Positions 18,249 through 26,783 of a DNA stretch of 64,000 nt are shown one piece after another. Every line of letters starts with the position of its first letter. Position 1 is the first letter of the stretch. The notes under the pieces were generated by a model. It saw only the letters and a list, made by a program, of their open reading frames with translations. It ran no database searches and had not been told where the DNA came from. The DNA comes from CAWGMT01 sp963823675 (GTDB lineage Bacteria > Planctomycetota > Planctomycetia > Isosphaerales > Isosphaeraceae): the NCBI GenBank assembly GCA_963823675.1, contig CAWGMT010000025.1, forward strand, positions 310,001 to 374,000. Direction: 5' to 3'. A program made the position numbers and the translations under genes.

Positions 18249-18806
18249 CCTGCTGCCTATCGCCCACACGTGCTGGGCTGCGCTGTACGCTGGCCACTGC
18301 GCCAAATAACCGGCAAAGGCGCCACGATCGGTCAACGTAACGCACCACAGACAGGGGGCCGGTGCCCGACGTACCAAAGTGGGTGTTTCATCGTCACCAG
18401 CGTCACGCCCTTACCAGGTAACGACTTACGTCGGCACTTTTGGACCTGGTTGCGTCACGCCATCGTCACAGTCTGCGTCACCGCTGCCGATCATCGCGTT
18501 CCGGTACAAAAGACAAAGGACAACGGACAAAGGACCGGTCTGCGTCACGGCCGCCGATCATCGCGTTCCGGTCGCCGCGTGCGAATGTGCATGGAAAGAG
18601 GGACCCGAGCGAGGCCACTACGGGTCGCCTCCCTAACAGGAACCGTTCCCCGTTCCCCCAACCGGAGAAGAGAGGGAACAGAATGCCAATCGGGAACAGA
18701 GAAAGAAAAGGCCGCCGGTGCTCCGACCGCCTGCAATCGACCAGCCTCCTCGATTAACTCGATTCACGGTGCGTCAATTATCTTGGTCACTCTCACGCCG
18801 CTACGA
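18249..18806. other. Intergenic region with degenerate repeats
   Basis: About 560 bases between uvrA and the DUF4058 gene hold no convincing gene. It contains a short GGACAA-type word repeat (18506-18537), a 35-base direct repeat in two copies (separate entry), and GGAAC/GTTCC-rich words around 18640-18700. Confidence 0.55.
18471..18572 (+). repeat. Two 35-base direct repeats flanking a GGACAA word repeat
   Basis: The 35-base unit (containing GCCGATCATCGCGTTCCGGT) occurs at 18471-18505 and again at 18538-18572 with about two mismatches. The 32 bases between them are the AAAGGACAACGGAC word repeat. With only two copies and a low-complexity spacer this is not a CRISPR array. Confidence 0.75.
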
Positions 18807-19589
18807 TCACGCTGGCGCCCGTGGGAGGAACTGGCGTGCCCAGAGCGCATCTTCGGCGCTCGAGCGCGGGTGCGGGTCTTGTTCGTAGACGTAGTCGGCA
18901 TACCCCGCGTCATCGTAGATTCGGTCCAGGACGGCTTGCAGGTCGAGGCGGGCGTCGGAGTCCGGGGCACGGACCGGGACAGGGATTTCGGGCAAGCGCT
19001 GCCGCAGCAAGATCGGCCACAACTCGGCAGTGGGCCGGTCCTGAGCCCGGCTGACCAGGATCGAGTAGGAGCAGTCGGGCCGGTTGGCGGCTGGTAAGGG
19101 AGGGCCGCCGCGCAGGAGATCGATCTCGACCAGATGCGCCGGCCCGTTGAGCAGCTCCATGCGCTTCGCCAGGTATTGCTCCCGATCGGGACCCATGTAC
19201 TTGTTCGCCGGGCTCAATAACTCGATCACCGTGACGAGTGCACGGTCGCGACGGTCGCGGATCTCCACATAGCTCAGTCGTTCCCGGTCCACGGCGGGTA
19301 GCCGGACCTGCGCCGGTGCTTCGAGAAGTCCCGTGGCCGACCCAGGAACCGGTTCGTGTGCAGCTTCCGACGAACCGCGTCCCAGCGAGACGTCGGCCCG
19401 ACCCACCCAGCGACGGGACTCCTGTCCCAGCTCGTGGAGGTAGATGTGCTCGTCGATCTTGACGATGTAGCGGGGCCGTAACTGACCTCCCAGGAGGGTC
19501 GCCGCCAGAGGAATGAACCGCTCGTGAAAGTCGTGCCAGACGTCTTCCTGTTCCAGGTAGGGGTTCATTCCAGGGAACGGAGACGGCAT
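18807..19589 (-). CDS. DUF4058 family protein
   Basis: This 260-residue protein begins MPSPFPGMNPYLEQEDVW.DFH, the signature N-terminus of DUF4058, and contains the family's other conserved stretches: RYIVKIDEHIYL, YVEIRDRRDRALVTVIELLSPANK and HLVEIDLLRGG. The V-I-E-x-L-S-P-x-N-K and E-I-D-L-L-R segments resemble a PD-(D/E)XK-type core, but no biochemical role is known to me for this family, which is abundant in planctomycetes and cyanobacteria. It stands alone on the minus strand. Confidence 0.88.
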   Translation of the reverse strand: MPSPFPGMNPYLEQEDVWHDFHERFIPLAATLLGGQLRPRYIVKIDEHIYLHELGQESRRWVGRADVSLGRGSSEAAHEPVPGSATGLLEAPAQVRLPAVDRERLSYVEIRDRRDRALVTVIELLSPANKYMGPDREQYLAKRMELLNGPAHLVEIDLLRGGPPLPAANRPDCSYSILVSRAQDRPTAELWPILLRQRLPEIPVPVRAPDSDARLDLQAVLDRIYDDAGYADYVYEQDPHPRSSAEDALWARQFLPRAPA

Positions 19590-19848
19590 CGCAGGAATCC
19601 CCTATGGTCAGCCGATGGAACGACTACGGACGGATGCGGATTCGCACCGATCTCATCTCATCTATCGTGACGACGGCCGCGCGATTTGTCCACCTCCGTT
19701 AACGTAGCGGGCTGATGACAGACGTTCCGAGCGATTCTTCTGTATGTGACGCCGACGGTCTTGGAGACACGAGCCGATCGGGTGCGGGGAATTGACGCCC
19801 GACCCCTTTGGTGGGGTGGAGTCGTCACGCCACAAGAAGTCTATCGGT

Positions 19849-19977
19849 GGTAGCCAAGCGCAGCCCAGCCGCAATCTCGGCGCTCGTTTTACCGGGAGCC
19901 AGCGGCGACGGCGGTTGCTGATCCAATCTGAGCCGTCACCGTCGCCGCTGGCTCCGGGTTCACGCAGCTTGGCTACC
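19849..19977. repeat. Nested long inverted repeat upstream of rtcB
   Basis: An outer arm GGTAGCCAAGC (19849-19859) pairs with GCTTGGCTACC (19967-19977). An inner 17-base arm at 19895-19911 (GGAGCCAGCGGCGACGG) pairs perfectly with 19939-19955. Together they could form a cruciform or a structured RNA. The rest of the 579 bases between the DUF4058 gene and rtcB shows no other feature. A related GCAGCCAACGGCGACGGCG word occurs in reverse near 24255-24280. Confidence 0.75.
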
Positions 19978-20168
19978 GGCGATATTTCCAAGTCGGACAG
20001 AATCTCAGCGTTGGCAGAGCAGATCCCTTCCGCTTCCGCATCCATTTCGGGCCCACGCGTTCGACCGCGCGATCCCTCGGGGCGGTATTCGTGTCCGGGA
20101 GGCGGTATGATAGGTACTGGATTTTCAGCGCGGCGATCGCACGCGGCCCGATCGAAAGGGAGTGACCG

Positions 20169-21638
20169 ATGAGCCAATCCGGTGGATACCGTGGCCCACT
20201 CGAGCAGACCGGCCCCTGTCAATGGCGGATTCCCAAGAGCTATCGTGCCGACATGCGGGTCAACGGCATCATCTTCGCCGATGAAACCTTGATCGAGCAG
20301 ATCCGCAAGGACCAGGGCCCCGAGCAGGTTGCGAACGTCGCGACCCTGCCCGGCATCCAGAAAGCCAGCCTGGCCATGCCCGACATTCACTGGGGCTATG
20401 GCTTCTGCATCGGCGGAGTCGCCGCAACTGATCCGGAGGAAGGGGGCGTGATCTCGCCGGGCGGCGTTGGTTACGACATCAACTGCGGCGTGCGGCTGCT
20501 CCGCACCAAGTTGACCTGGGACGACGTGAAGGACCGCATCAGGGCACTGGTCGACCAGCTCTTCCGCGACATCCCCACCGGCGTCGGCCAGAGCGGCCGT
20601 TTCGCGTTCGACAAACCCGAGCTCACCGACCTGCTGGCTCAAGGCGCCCCTTATGTCGTGAACCTGGGCTACGGAACCGAGCGCGACCTGTTGGTAACGG
20701 AAGCCGGCGGGTGCCTGGATGGCGCCGACCCGGCGCGGGTCAGCGATCGTGCGATCAAGCGCGGCTACGACCAGTGTGGTACTTTGGGCTCCGGCAACCA
20801 TTTCCTCGAGGTCCAGGTGGTCGACCGCATCCTCGATCAGGCCTCCGCGCAGGTGATGGGCCTGCACGAGGGACAGGTCACGGTGTTGATCCATTCGGGC
20901 TCGCGCGGCCTGGGTTACCAGGTATGCGACGACTACCTGGCCACGTTCAAGAACGCCCCCAAGCGCTATGGTTTCGAGCTGCCGGACTGGCAGCTTGCGT
21001 GCGCGCCGGTGCGCAGCCCGGAAGGCCAGTCGTACATGGGCGCCATGCGCGCGGCCGCCAACTATGCCTGGTGCAACCGCCAGCTCTTGACGCACCAGGC
21101 CCGCCTGGTCTTCGGGCAAGTCTTCGGCAAGCCCTGGGAGGAGCTGGGCATGGAGCTCGTCTACGACGTGGCGCATAACATCGCCAAGTTCGAGAACCAC
21201 GTCGTCGACGGCGGCGAGTCCAAGCAGGTCTGCGTCCACCGCAAGGGAGCGACCCGTGCGTTTCCCCCCGGCCACCACGACATCCCGGCCATGTACTCGG
21301 CGATCGGCCAGCCCGTGATCATTCCCGGCAGCATGGGAACCGCGAGCTGGGTTTTGGTGGGACAAGCCGGCAGCATGAGTTGCTCGTTTGGAACCACCTG
21401 CCACGGCGCGGGAAGGCTGATGAGCCGCACCGCGGCGGTCAAGCTCGCCGCCGGCCGGCGGATCGACAAGGAGCTCGACGCCATCGGCATCATCGCCCGC
21501 GCCCGCGGCCACAAAGGCCTGGCCGAGGAACAGCCGGCCGCCTACAAGGACGTCGATCACGTCGTGGACGTGGTCGACAAGGCCGGCATTTCCAAAAAAG
21601 TCGCCAGGCTGCGCCCTGTCGGGGTGATCAAGGGGTGA
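20169..21638 (+). CDS. rtcB: RtcB RNA-splicing ligase
   Basis: The 489-residue enzyme joins RNA 2',3'-cyclic-phosphate or 3'-phosphate ends to 5'-OH ends using GTP and manganese. Conserved metal and guanylylation motifs are all visible: GGVGYDINCGVR with the metal-binding Cys at residue 106, LGSGNHFLEVQ, IHSGSRGLGYQ, DVAHNIAKFE and TCHGAGRLMSR. Length and motif order match the full-length bacterial family. No archease gene, its usual partner, is adjacent. An overlapping long antisense frame is a by-product of GC-rich codon use. A PurE-like repeat is absent, and the gene appears to be a single transcription unit, with a possible inverted-repeat control region upstream. Confidence 0.95.
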   Translation: MSQSGGYRGPLEQTGPCQWRIPKSYRADMRVNGIIFADETLIEQIRKDQGPEQVANVATLPGIQKASLAMPDIHWGYGFCIGGVAATDPEEGGVISPGGVGYDINCGVRLLRTKLTWDDVKDRIRALVDQLFRDIPTGVGQSGRFAFDKPELTDLLAQGAPYVVNLGYGTERDLLVTEAGGCLDGADPARVSDRAIKRGYDQCGTLGSGNHFLEVQVVDRILDQASAQVMGLHEGQVTVLIHSGSRGLGYQVCDDYLATFKNAPKRYGFELPDWQLACAPVRSPEGQSYMGAMRAAANYAWCNRQLLTHQARLVFGQVFGKPWEELGMELVYDVAHNIAKFENHVVDGGESKQVCVHRKGATRAFPPGHHDIPAMYSAIGQPVIIPGSMGTASWVLVGQAGSMSCSFGTTCHGAGRLMSRTAAVKLAAGRRIDKELDAIGIIARARGHKGLAEEQPAAYKDVDHVVDVVDKAGISKKVARLRPVGVIKG

Positions 21639-21639
21639 G

Positions 21640-21844
21640 TTTTCAGTTTTCCGTTTCCCGTTTTCCGTTCTCCATGTTAAATATTATGGTCTCTCGGTCG
21701 CCACGGTCAGTCGTCGATTATCGGTAGTCAAGCGTGCGGTCCGTGACGAGTGCGGAGAGGACGAGGGCGTGAGTCCCGTGCACTCCGGAAACTTCCACGA
21801 GCATCCATTCCTTCAACTGAAAACGGAACGCGGAAAACTGAAAA
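21640..21844. repeat. Inverted pair of CAGTTTTCCG-type word repeats
   Basis: TTTTCAGTTTTCCG words at 21640-21674 are matched in reverse by CGGAAAACTGAAAA words at 21815-21844. They flank about 140 bases without a gene between rtcB and a small frame. The arms could pair in RNA and serve as a terminator. This is another word-repeat family of the window. Confidence 0.7.
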
Positions 21845-21863
21845 ATCCACGGAGTGTCTTTGC

Positions 21864-22079
21864 ATGAAGTGCCTGCTGGTGTATTACATGAATGGCCACT
21901 GGTTCGGCGAAGAAGTAACCTGGAAGCGCTCGGGCAGCGGAACTTACCGCGAGACGTCGCGGATCGAGATCCCGCAATCCAAGGCCGCGATCGAGGCGTT
22001 TGCGGCCCAGAACCGCTACGTGATCGAGTGGCAGGGGAAAATCCCCAACGACGGGACGCCACTGTCCGCGGCGTCGTGA
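21864..22079 (+). CDS. Small protein of unknown function (71 aa)
   Basis: From ATG 21864 (GGAG nine bases upstream) the product is MKCLLVYYMNGHWFGEEVTW... with a C-terminus VIEWQGKIPNDGTPLSAAS. It has an aromatic, beta-rich look and no transmembrane helix. The reading is flanked by word repeats upstream and the next gene 23 bases downstream. I do not recognise a family; codon use is consistent with a real gene. Confidence 0.5.
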   Translation: MKCLLVYYMNGHWFGEEVTWKRSGSGTYRETSRIEIPQSKAAIEAFAAQNRYVIEWQGKIPNDGTPLSAAS

Positions 22080-22102
22080 ACCAGCGGATTCGGGGTCGCG
22101 AG

Positions 22103-22495
22103 ATGACCATCGATCGCGTGTCTGTCGGTACCTTCTGGGTCAACGACAAGAAACACCTGGTCCGCGAGATCACGTCGGAAACGTTCGCCGGTGACGTCCA
22201 TTGGCGTTCTTATTCTCTCTACGATGGCCGGCCGACGGGCGATTCGCTCGTCTGCTCCAAAGCCCACATCCTCCATTGGTCCGACCGTGAGGCGACTGCG
22301 GAGGAAGCGGTCCGAGTGCAGACGCGCAGAGGAGAGGCCATCCAGGAAGCACGCCAGATGTCGCTGATTGATTTCGGCCTGACGAATGCTTCCGATGAAC
22401 AGCTCCTGGCCGAGATCCGCGGCCGCGGTTACCGTGTCTCTGGCGGAAGAGAGCACAATCAACGCGTGGACCCGGCTGCGGGGGAGTCCCGATGA
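22103..22495 (+). CDS. Hypothetical protein upstream of Uma2 (130 aa)
   Basis: Starting at ATG 22103 the product begins MTIDRVSVGTFWVNDKKHLVREIT, an SH3-like small beta segment (FWVNDKKHLVREIT..., VHWRSYSLYDG), followed by a helix-rich acidic/basic C-terminal half (ATAEEAVRVQTRRGEAIQEARQ). Its stop overlaps the start of the Uma2 gene by four bases (ATGA), so the two are very likely co-translated. No family is recognised. Confidence 0.6.
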   Translation: MTIDRVSVGTFWVNDKKHLVREITSETFAGDVHWRSYSLYDGRPTGDSLVCSKAHILHWSDREATAEEAVRVQTRRGEAIQEARQMSLIDFGLTNASDEQLLAEIRGRGYRVSGGREHNQRVDPAAGESR

Positions 22496-23163
22496 GCATG
22501 GTCACGATCGCCCCACCAACGATCGAAACGCTCGCCGACCTGCTCGAGTCGCTAGGCGATATCCCTCCACGGCGCATCCGCATGCAGCCGCTTCCGGGAA
22601 CGGCGACCGAAGCCGATGTGCTCGCTGCCCATTCCGTTGACAAGCGGCTCTGCGAACTGGTCGAAGGCGTGCTGGTGGAGAAACCCATGGGATACGACGA
22701 GTCGCGACTCGCCGCGGCGATCATTCACGCCCTGATCGAATTCCTCAGTCTCCACGACCTGGGTACCGTGGCAGGCGAGGCCGGCATGATGCGGCTCATG
22801 GCAGGGCTCGTCCGAATTCCTGACGTCTCGTTCGTTCGTTGGGAACGGTTGCCGGTAAAACCCGGCCCGATCCCCGCGATCTCACCCGACCTGGCTGTCG
22901 AGGTCCTCAGCGAATCCAATACTCCGAAGGAGATGGAGCGCAAGCTGCGGGAGTATTTCGAGAACGGCACGCAACTGGTTTGGTACTTCGACCTCAAGTC
23001 ACGGACAGTCACGGTCTACACCAGCCCGGATCGGTGCACGGTCCTGGACGAATCCGACACGCTCGACGGCGGCGGCGTCCTGCCCGGCTTGGTCATTCCT
23101 GTTCGCGAGTTATTCGAAGCCGCGAGCCGGCGCGGCCCCGCTCCCGGGTCGGCCGGCTCGTGA
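22492..23163 (+). CDS. Uma2 family (DUF820) putative endonuclease
   Basis: This 223-residue protein carries the Uma2 core: CELVEGVLVEKPMG, the IPDVSFVRWERLP segment containing the predicted catalytic Asp, and LAVEVLSESNTPKEMERKLREYFENG.QLVWYFD, giving the PD-(D/E)XK-like D...E-x-x pattern. Members are predicted restriction-like nucleases found in many copies in planctomycetes and cyanobacteria; function is unproven. A near paralogue lies at 41.9-42.6 kb in the window and shares the segment LGDIPP.R.R..P.PGTATE.DV. Confidence 0.88.
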   Translation: MSMVTIAPPTIETLADLLESLGDIPPRRIRMQPLPGTATEADVLAAHSVDKRLCELVEGVLVEKPMGYDESRLAAAIIHALIEFLSLHDLGTVAGEAGMMRLMAGLVRIPDVSFVRWERLPVKPGPIPAISPDLAVEVLSESNTPKEMERKLREYFENGTQLVWYFDLKSRTVTVYTSPDRCTVLDESDTLDGGGVLPGLVIPVRELFEAASRRGPAPGSAGS

Positions 23164-23195
23164 TCGCGTCATGATCCGGCCGGTGGCGCGATCCC

Positions 23196-23576
23196 CTACG
23201 TCCCCAACCGCCTTCGCCTCCACACAATTTGACACCGATTGCCCGCCGGGTCGTTGAAGAAGGCGGTCTTCATGTCCTCGGTATCGACCAGAGTGTCGGT
23301 TTCGAAGACGATGCCAAGTCGCTCGAGCTCGGCCCGCTTCGCGGCCACGTCGTTGACCCAAAACGCCAGGTGGCACACCCAGCGCTGGTTGGCCCCGGAG
23401 GTCCCGGGCGGCCGGCCGATGATCTCGATCGACATCCCTCGGTCATCGACAAGGAAGAACGCCGGCGGGTCGCCGCCACTTTCGACGGCGATGCGCATGC
23501 CGAATACGCGGATGTAGAAGTCGGCCAGCGCGGCCGAGTCGGCGGCATAGATTGCGAAGTGTTCGAGGTGGGCCAT
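23196..23576 (-). CDS. VOC (glyoxalase/bleomycin-resistance/dioxygenase) family protein
   Basis: From the ATG at 23574-23576 the product begins MAHLEHFAIYAADSAALADFY, the typical first beta-alpha module of VOC proteins. The second module contains QRWVCHLAFWVNDVAAKRAELERLGI and the end reads TAFFNDPAGNRCQIVWR, the classic F-x-D-P-x-G-N-x-(F/C)-x-(I/L). Metal-site positions (HLEHFAIY, CHLAFWV) carry His residues. Such 126-residue proteins bind small molecules or act as lyases or isomerases. Longer upstream starts lack a ribosome site. Confidence 0.85.
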   Translation of the reverse strand: MAHLEHFAIYAADSAALADFYIRVFGMRIAVESGGDPPAFFLVDDRGMSIEIIGRPPGTSGANQRWVCHLAFWVNDVAAKRAELERLGIVFETDTLVDTEDMKTAFFNDPAGNRCQIVWRRRRLGT

Positions 23577-23722
23577 TGAATCGGGTCGCGCAGCGAACTC
23601 TCGGGCGGTAAGCGGCACTTCGAGCTTCTCAGGGGGCGGCGGACATCGAATGTCATCGCAAATGGCCCCGCTGGGCTGCATTGTTGACGGTCTGTCGCAA
23701 CGGTTCAATAAGGCGGCGGCGG

Positions 23723-23840
23723 TCAAGCCAGGTTTTGCGAGCCCGACTTCGCAGCGACTGCGGGTGCCTTGGGCCCGAGTGCTTCGAACAATCCGAGGCG
23801 TCGGTAGGGCTTGCCGGATCGGAAACAAGGCAATATGGAA
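23723..23840 (-). pseudogene. Relic of the TPR-repeat gene: its 3' end fused to its upstream leader
   Basis: On the minus strand 23723-23818 translates as GKPYRRLGLFEALGPKAPAVAAKSG, very close to the C-terminus of the TPR gene at 28.5 kb (GKPHHRLGLLELLGLRSPTVAAKSG). Immediately upstream, 23820-23840 (GAAACAAGGCAA, ATGGAA) matches the leader of the TPR gene near 30000-30018. The whole body of the gene is therefore missing, and only both ends remain. This is one copy of a segmental duplication. Confidence 0.65.
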
Positions 23841-23934
23841 TGAGTGTCGACGCGACGCAACAGCCGCATGTATCTTCGGAAGAGCGGTCCGTCAGCGCTA
23901 CTCATGCATCCATGCGCTACCACGGTATTACACG

Positions 23935-24249
23935 ATGGACGACTTCAATGCGGAACCCGGGCTGACCGTTGCCAACCGTCGCCCCGTCTGGAAAGTGATC
24001 GCGAGCTTTGCGGTGGCGCTGGCGGTCACGGCGGTCCCCGGTTGGTTGGTTTGGAACGACCTGGATCGGGCTCAACCTGAGGGGTTCCTCACAAGGGCCA
24101 CCGGCCTCGCGAGCGATGTGGCAATCCTGGCGCCCGTCGCCGTCTTCACCCTCTTGATGGCGACCGCGTTTGCCTGGTACACCGAGTTCGCGGTCCGAAA
24201 GGACGGAATTCGTCTTCCCGTCGCGCGTCGTTCTTTGAAGTCGTCGTAA
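23935..24249 (+). CDS. Small membrane protein, two predicted transmembrane helices
   Basis: From ATG 23935 the 104-residue product has a polar N-terminus, a first hydrophobic helix (VIASFAVALAVTAVPGWLVW), a loop, and a second helix (VAILAPVAVFTLLMATAFAWY), then a basic C-terminus (RKDGIRLPVARRSLKSS) that is probably cytoplasmic. No family is recognised. It lies within the duplicated 23.7-24.8 kb segment. Confidence 0.5.
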   Translation: MDDFNAEPGLTVANRRPVWKVIASFAVALAVTAVPGWLVWNDLDRAQPEGFLTRATGLASDVAILAPVAVFTLLMATAFAWYTEFAVRKDGIRLPVARRSLKSS

Positions 24250-24351
24250 TAGTCGCCGTCGCCGTTGGCTGCGGGTTGACGGAGTTTGCGTGCCAGGATT
24301 TGCGCACAGCACGACGTATCGAAGCGTTAGTGGAACGGAGGGACACGGACT

Positions 24352-24513
24352 ATGGGAGTGATTTCATTTCCAGATGTCGGGGCCGAAGAGCATCTCCGCC
24401 GCCTGTGCCGCGATGCAGAAGATGACGAACTCCTCGCGCTTCAACCGTCGCTCGAAGCAGTGGTTGGGGTCTTGGTCAGCCTCCTCTCGTGACCCGGCAT
24501 AAGATAGAATGAA
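24352..24513 (+). CDS. Very small ORF in duplicated segment (53 aa)
   Basis: ATG 24352 has GGAGGG nine bases upstream. The product begins MGVISFPDVGAEEHLRRLCR and continues DDELLALQPSLEAVVGVLVS. A diverged copy of its end occurs at 30207-30240 (GVLVSLHS then stop). The local copy has CCC where the other has CC, so the expected stop is shifted and eleven extra codons are read. It is probably a small real or formerly real gene of unknown function. Confidence 0.3.
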
Positions 24514-24710
24514 AAGGCCGAACGCCCGGTCAAGCATCGAAACCGAACGCACCCGGCCAGGGCTGAGTGAGTCATTCTTGAGTGGCGGGACTCGCCCCCC
24601 GGTCACTCGGTCGTGGTCGTCAACGACACGTCGTAATCCAGATGTCTTGATTTATGCCAAGTCCGTAAAGAGCCATCGATTTTCTTTGTAACCCGCACCG
24701 GAGGCATCGC

Positions 24711-24911
24711 ATGACTCTCACCGTCGAAGCCGTTTACGAAAACGGCGTGCTCAAGTTGACACAACCATTGCCGCTTCGCGAGCGCGAGAAGGTTCAGGTC
24801 ACGGTCCTTACACAACCAAGCGTGGCCCAACAGACCTACGGGATGTTGGGCTGGAAGGGCGCCGCGGAAGCCTTCGATCAGTTGCTGCTGGAAAGCGACC
24901 TAGATCAGTAG
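24711..24911 (+). CDS. DUF104 (AF2212-like) antitoxin
   Basis: The 66-residue product begins MTLTVEAVYENGVLKLTQPLPLREREKVQVTV, the conserved start of the DUF104/AF2212 family of small DNA-binding antitoxins; it ends in a helix that would contact the toxin. A GGAGG ribosome site precedes it. The PIN-domain toxin gene follows eight bases downstream. A truncated duplicate of this gene sits upstream of the K2 kinase at 30319. Confidence 0.85.
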   Translation: MTLTVEAVYENGVLKLTQPLPLREREKVQVTVLTQPSVAQQTYGMLGWKGAAEAFDQLLLESDLDQ

Positions 24912-24919
24912 GAGGAACC

Positions 24920-25417
24920 ATGGTATTCGCCGATCTCGCGGCTGGAGATCAGGTGTTCCTCGACGCCAATACGCTCGTCTACCATTTCGGTCCCCACCCC
25001 GTCTTCGGACCAGCTTGCAATCAGTTGATCCAGCGGATCGAAAACAAAGAGCTTCAGGGTTTCACTTCGACGCACGCGTTGAGCGCGGTTGCGCATCACC
25101 TGACGACCCTGGAAGCATCGGCGCTTTTCGGCTGGCCGACAAAAGTTGTCCAGCGCCTCAAGCAGCAATCCGCGGAGATCCAGAAACTGAGCAACTTTCG
25201 GTCGGCCATCGAGAAGGTGCCTCAACTCGGTATTCACGTGCTGGTTATTCCTCCCGACCTCGTCGCTTCCGCTCCCGCTTTGAGCCAACAAATCGGTTTG
25301 TTGAGTAACAATGCACTGATCGTCGCCCTCATGGACCATCACAGCTTGACCAAACTGGCCAGTGCCGACGCTGATTTTGATCGGGTGCCGAGTATCACGC
25401 GCTTTGCCCCCCGCTAA
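24920..25417 (+). CDS. PIN-domain (VapC-like) toxin
   Basis: The 165-residue protein has FLDANTLVYHF with the first acidic residue of the PIN active site (Asp15), and at the C-terminus LASADADFDRVPSI, the expected last acidic motif. Members are RNA-cleaving toxins that depend on magnesium. It is the partner of the preceding DUF104 antitoxin, an accepted pairing. The length is slightly longer than typical VapC (about 130 residues). Confidence 0.87.
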   Translation: MVFADLAAGDQVFLDANTLVYHFGPHPVFGPACNQLIQRIENKELQGFTSTHALSAVAHHLTTLEASALFGWPTKVVQRLKQQSAEIQKLSNFRSAIEKVPQLGIHVLVIPPDLVASAPALSQQIGLLSNNALIVALMDHHSLTKLASADADFDRVPSITRFAPR

Positions 25418-25488
25418 AGCTTTGCTGCGTATGCTCTCGGGTTCTGGGTTAAGTCGAAGACAAGTCCAAGAAACTTCCCGACGCGGTT

Positions 25489-26670
25489 CTATTCGTTCTT
25501 CCGGATGTGGTGATTGAAGACATGAAAGGCGTCGCCGATCACGCATCCATCCTCAAAGTGCACCGCGAGGGAGGTTTGCCATCCGGCATTCAGAATCCGC
25601 ACAGGTCGCGGCGGCACCGGCACGGGCGATCGCCTCGGGGGTCGAGGGTCTTCAGTCTCGGGCGGCTGCCATTGATAAACACCTGCGTTCTGTGGACGTA
25701 AAGTATTGAGATCGACAGGTGGGTCCGGTTGGACCGTGTTCCCCAAGTTCTCAGTGGGTACTAAATAACTTTGCGGAAAACGCCCATCGATCCAAACAAG
25801 CGGGACGACGCGGCAGTTCCTTGTGCTCGGGCCTGCGACATACACTGTGTTGTCCCCGTGGAGCCGGAACGCCCTCTCCGGGGCTTGGGCGGGCCGTCCT
25901 ACGGCCGGTTCCTGGATTGGGAAGATCTGGTGCTTATTCCAAACGAAGTTCGCCTGCAACTGCTGCCATTCGTTGCGATCATTGCGAGTCTTCTCGTGCA
26001 GTTCGGGCCAGGTGATGAAGCCCCATTTGCTCACGTCCCAGGCCGGCAGGTCGGTTATTGGTGGCGCGAAGGAGCGGAGGCAATCTCTGAAGAACTGATC
26101 GACCACTTCGCATCGATCGGGGATAATGGCCAGATACCAGGGGTCTTCCCGGTACTCGGAGAGCGACGTCGCTGCTTGCCTCACCACGCGGTTGTTCCCG
26201 AGGCTCCAGCGCCTCGAAACGGCGTCGGGTGCCAGTGTTCGGTGCGGATCGTCGACCTGGTCAAGGAGTTTCAACTTCCTGTACATCTGGACGAACAGCG
26301 ACGAAGTCTTGCTCGGGTCGCCCGCAAGGTAAGTTTCGAAGTCGGCCCATTGGTCTTCGATTCTCTTCCAACTACCCGTATCTGTGCAGACTTTCGCCTC
26401 GACCAAGATCGCTTTTTTCCGCTTACGCTCATACTCAAGCAGGATCAGCAGGTCGAGGTCACCGAAATCGGAGAACGACTGCTCGACGAGGAGTTTCGCG
26501 CGAGCGATCCCCATGAAGACGGGCTGCGGCTCAGCGAGTGGAAAATGACACCAACGGAGGAACTCCTCCAACCTCCCCAGCGGGGTGTTGGGGTTCTCAG
26601 CGTAGCGGATGTCATCACAAAGGGCGTTGACCATTCCCCGCTCCGAATAGCCGACTAATTTCACACACAT
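25489..26670 (-). CDS. Large protein with a PD-(D/E)XK nuclease-like N-terminus, unknown function
   Basis: The 393-residue product starts at ATG 26668-26670 with GGAGGTGAG four bases upstream. Residues 65-95 read SFSDFGDLDLLILLEYERKRKKAILVEAKV, in which D...E-x-K after a hydrophobic strand matches the PD-(D/E)XK fold core. The middle contains TSLSEYREDPWYLAIIP and aromatic-rich helices. A Pro-rich linker (PPRRSPVPVPPRPVRI) precedes a C-terminal segment. I cannot name the family; a role in restriction or defence is only suggested by the motif and the accessory-gene neighbourhood. Confidence 0.62.
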   Translation of the reverse strand: MCVKLVGYSERGMVNALCDDIRYAENPNTPLGRLEEFLRWCHFPLAEPQPVFMGIARAKLLVEQSFSDFGDLDLLILLEYERKRKKAILVEAKVCTDTGSWKRIEDQWADFETYLAGDPSKTSSLFVQMYRKLKLLDQVDDPHRTLAPDAVSRRWSLGNNRVVRQAATSLSEYREDPWYLAIIPDRCEVVDQFFRDCLRSFAPPITDLPAWDVSKWGFITWPELHEKTRNDRNEWQQLQANFVWNKHQIFPIQEPAVGRPAQAPERAFRLHGDNTVYVAGPSTRNCRVVPLVWIDGRFPQSYLVPTENLGNTVQPDPPVDLNTLRPQNAGVYQWQPPETEDPRPPRRSPVPVPPRPVRILNAGWQTSLAVHFEDGCVIGDAFHVFNHHIRKNE

Positions 26671-26783
26671 TTTCTCACCTCCGTCTGAGGGCCCCTTCGC
26701 GATGATCGCACGATCTAGCGGACTCGTCGAACCGATCTATGATAATTCGGGCTGCGCTGGCGAGCTACGATCGCCTACGGCTA

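Noticed and set aside
18471..18572. Direct repeats as a CRISPR array
   Set aside because: Only two 35-base copies, a low-complexity spacer and no cas genes.
19662..21560. 632-codon open frame on the minus strand
   Set aside because: It lies opposite rtcB and has no family signal; long antisense frames are expected in GC-rich genes.
24364..24606. 80-codon frame on the minus strand
   Set aside because: No ribosome site or family match, and it overlaps the leader shared with the 30.2 kb duplication.
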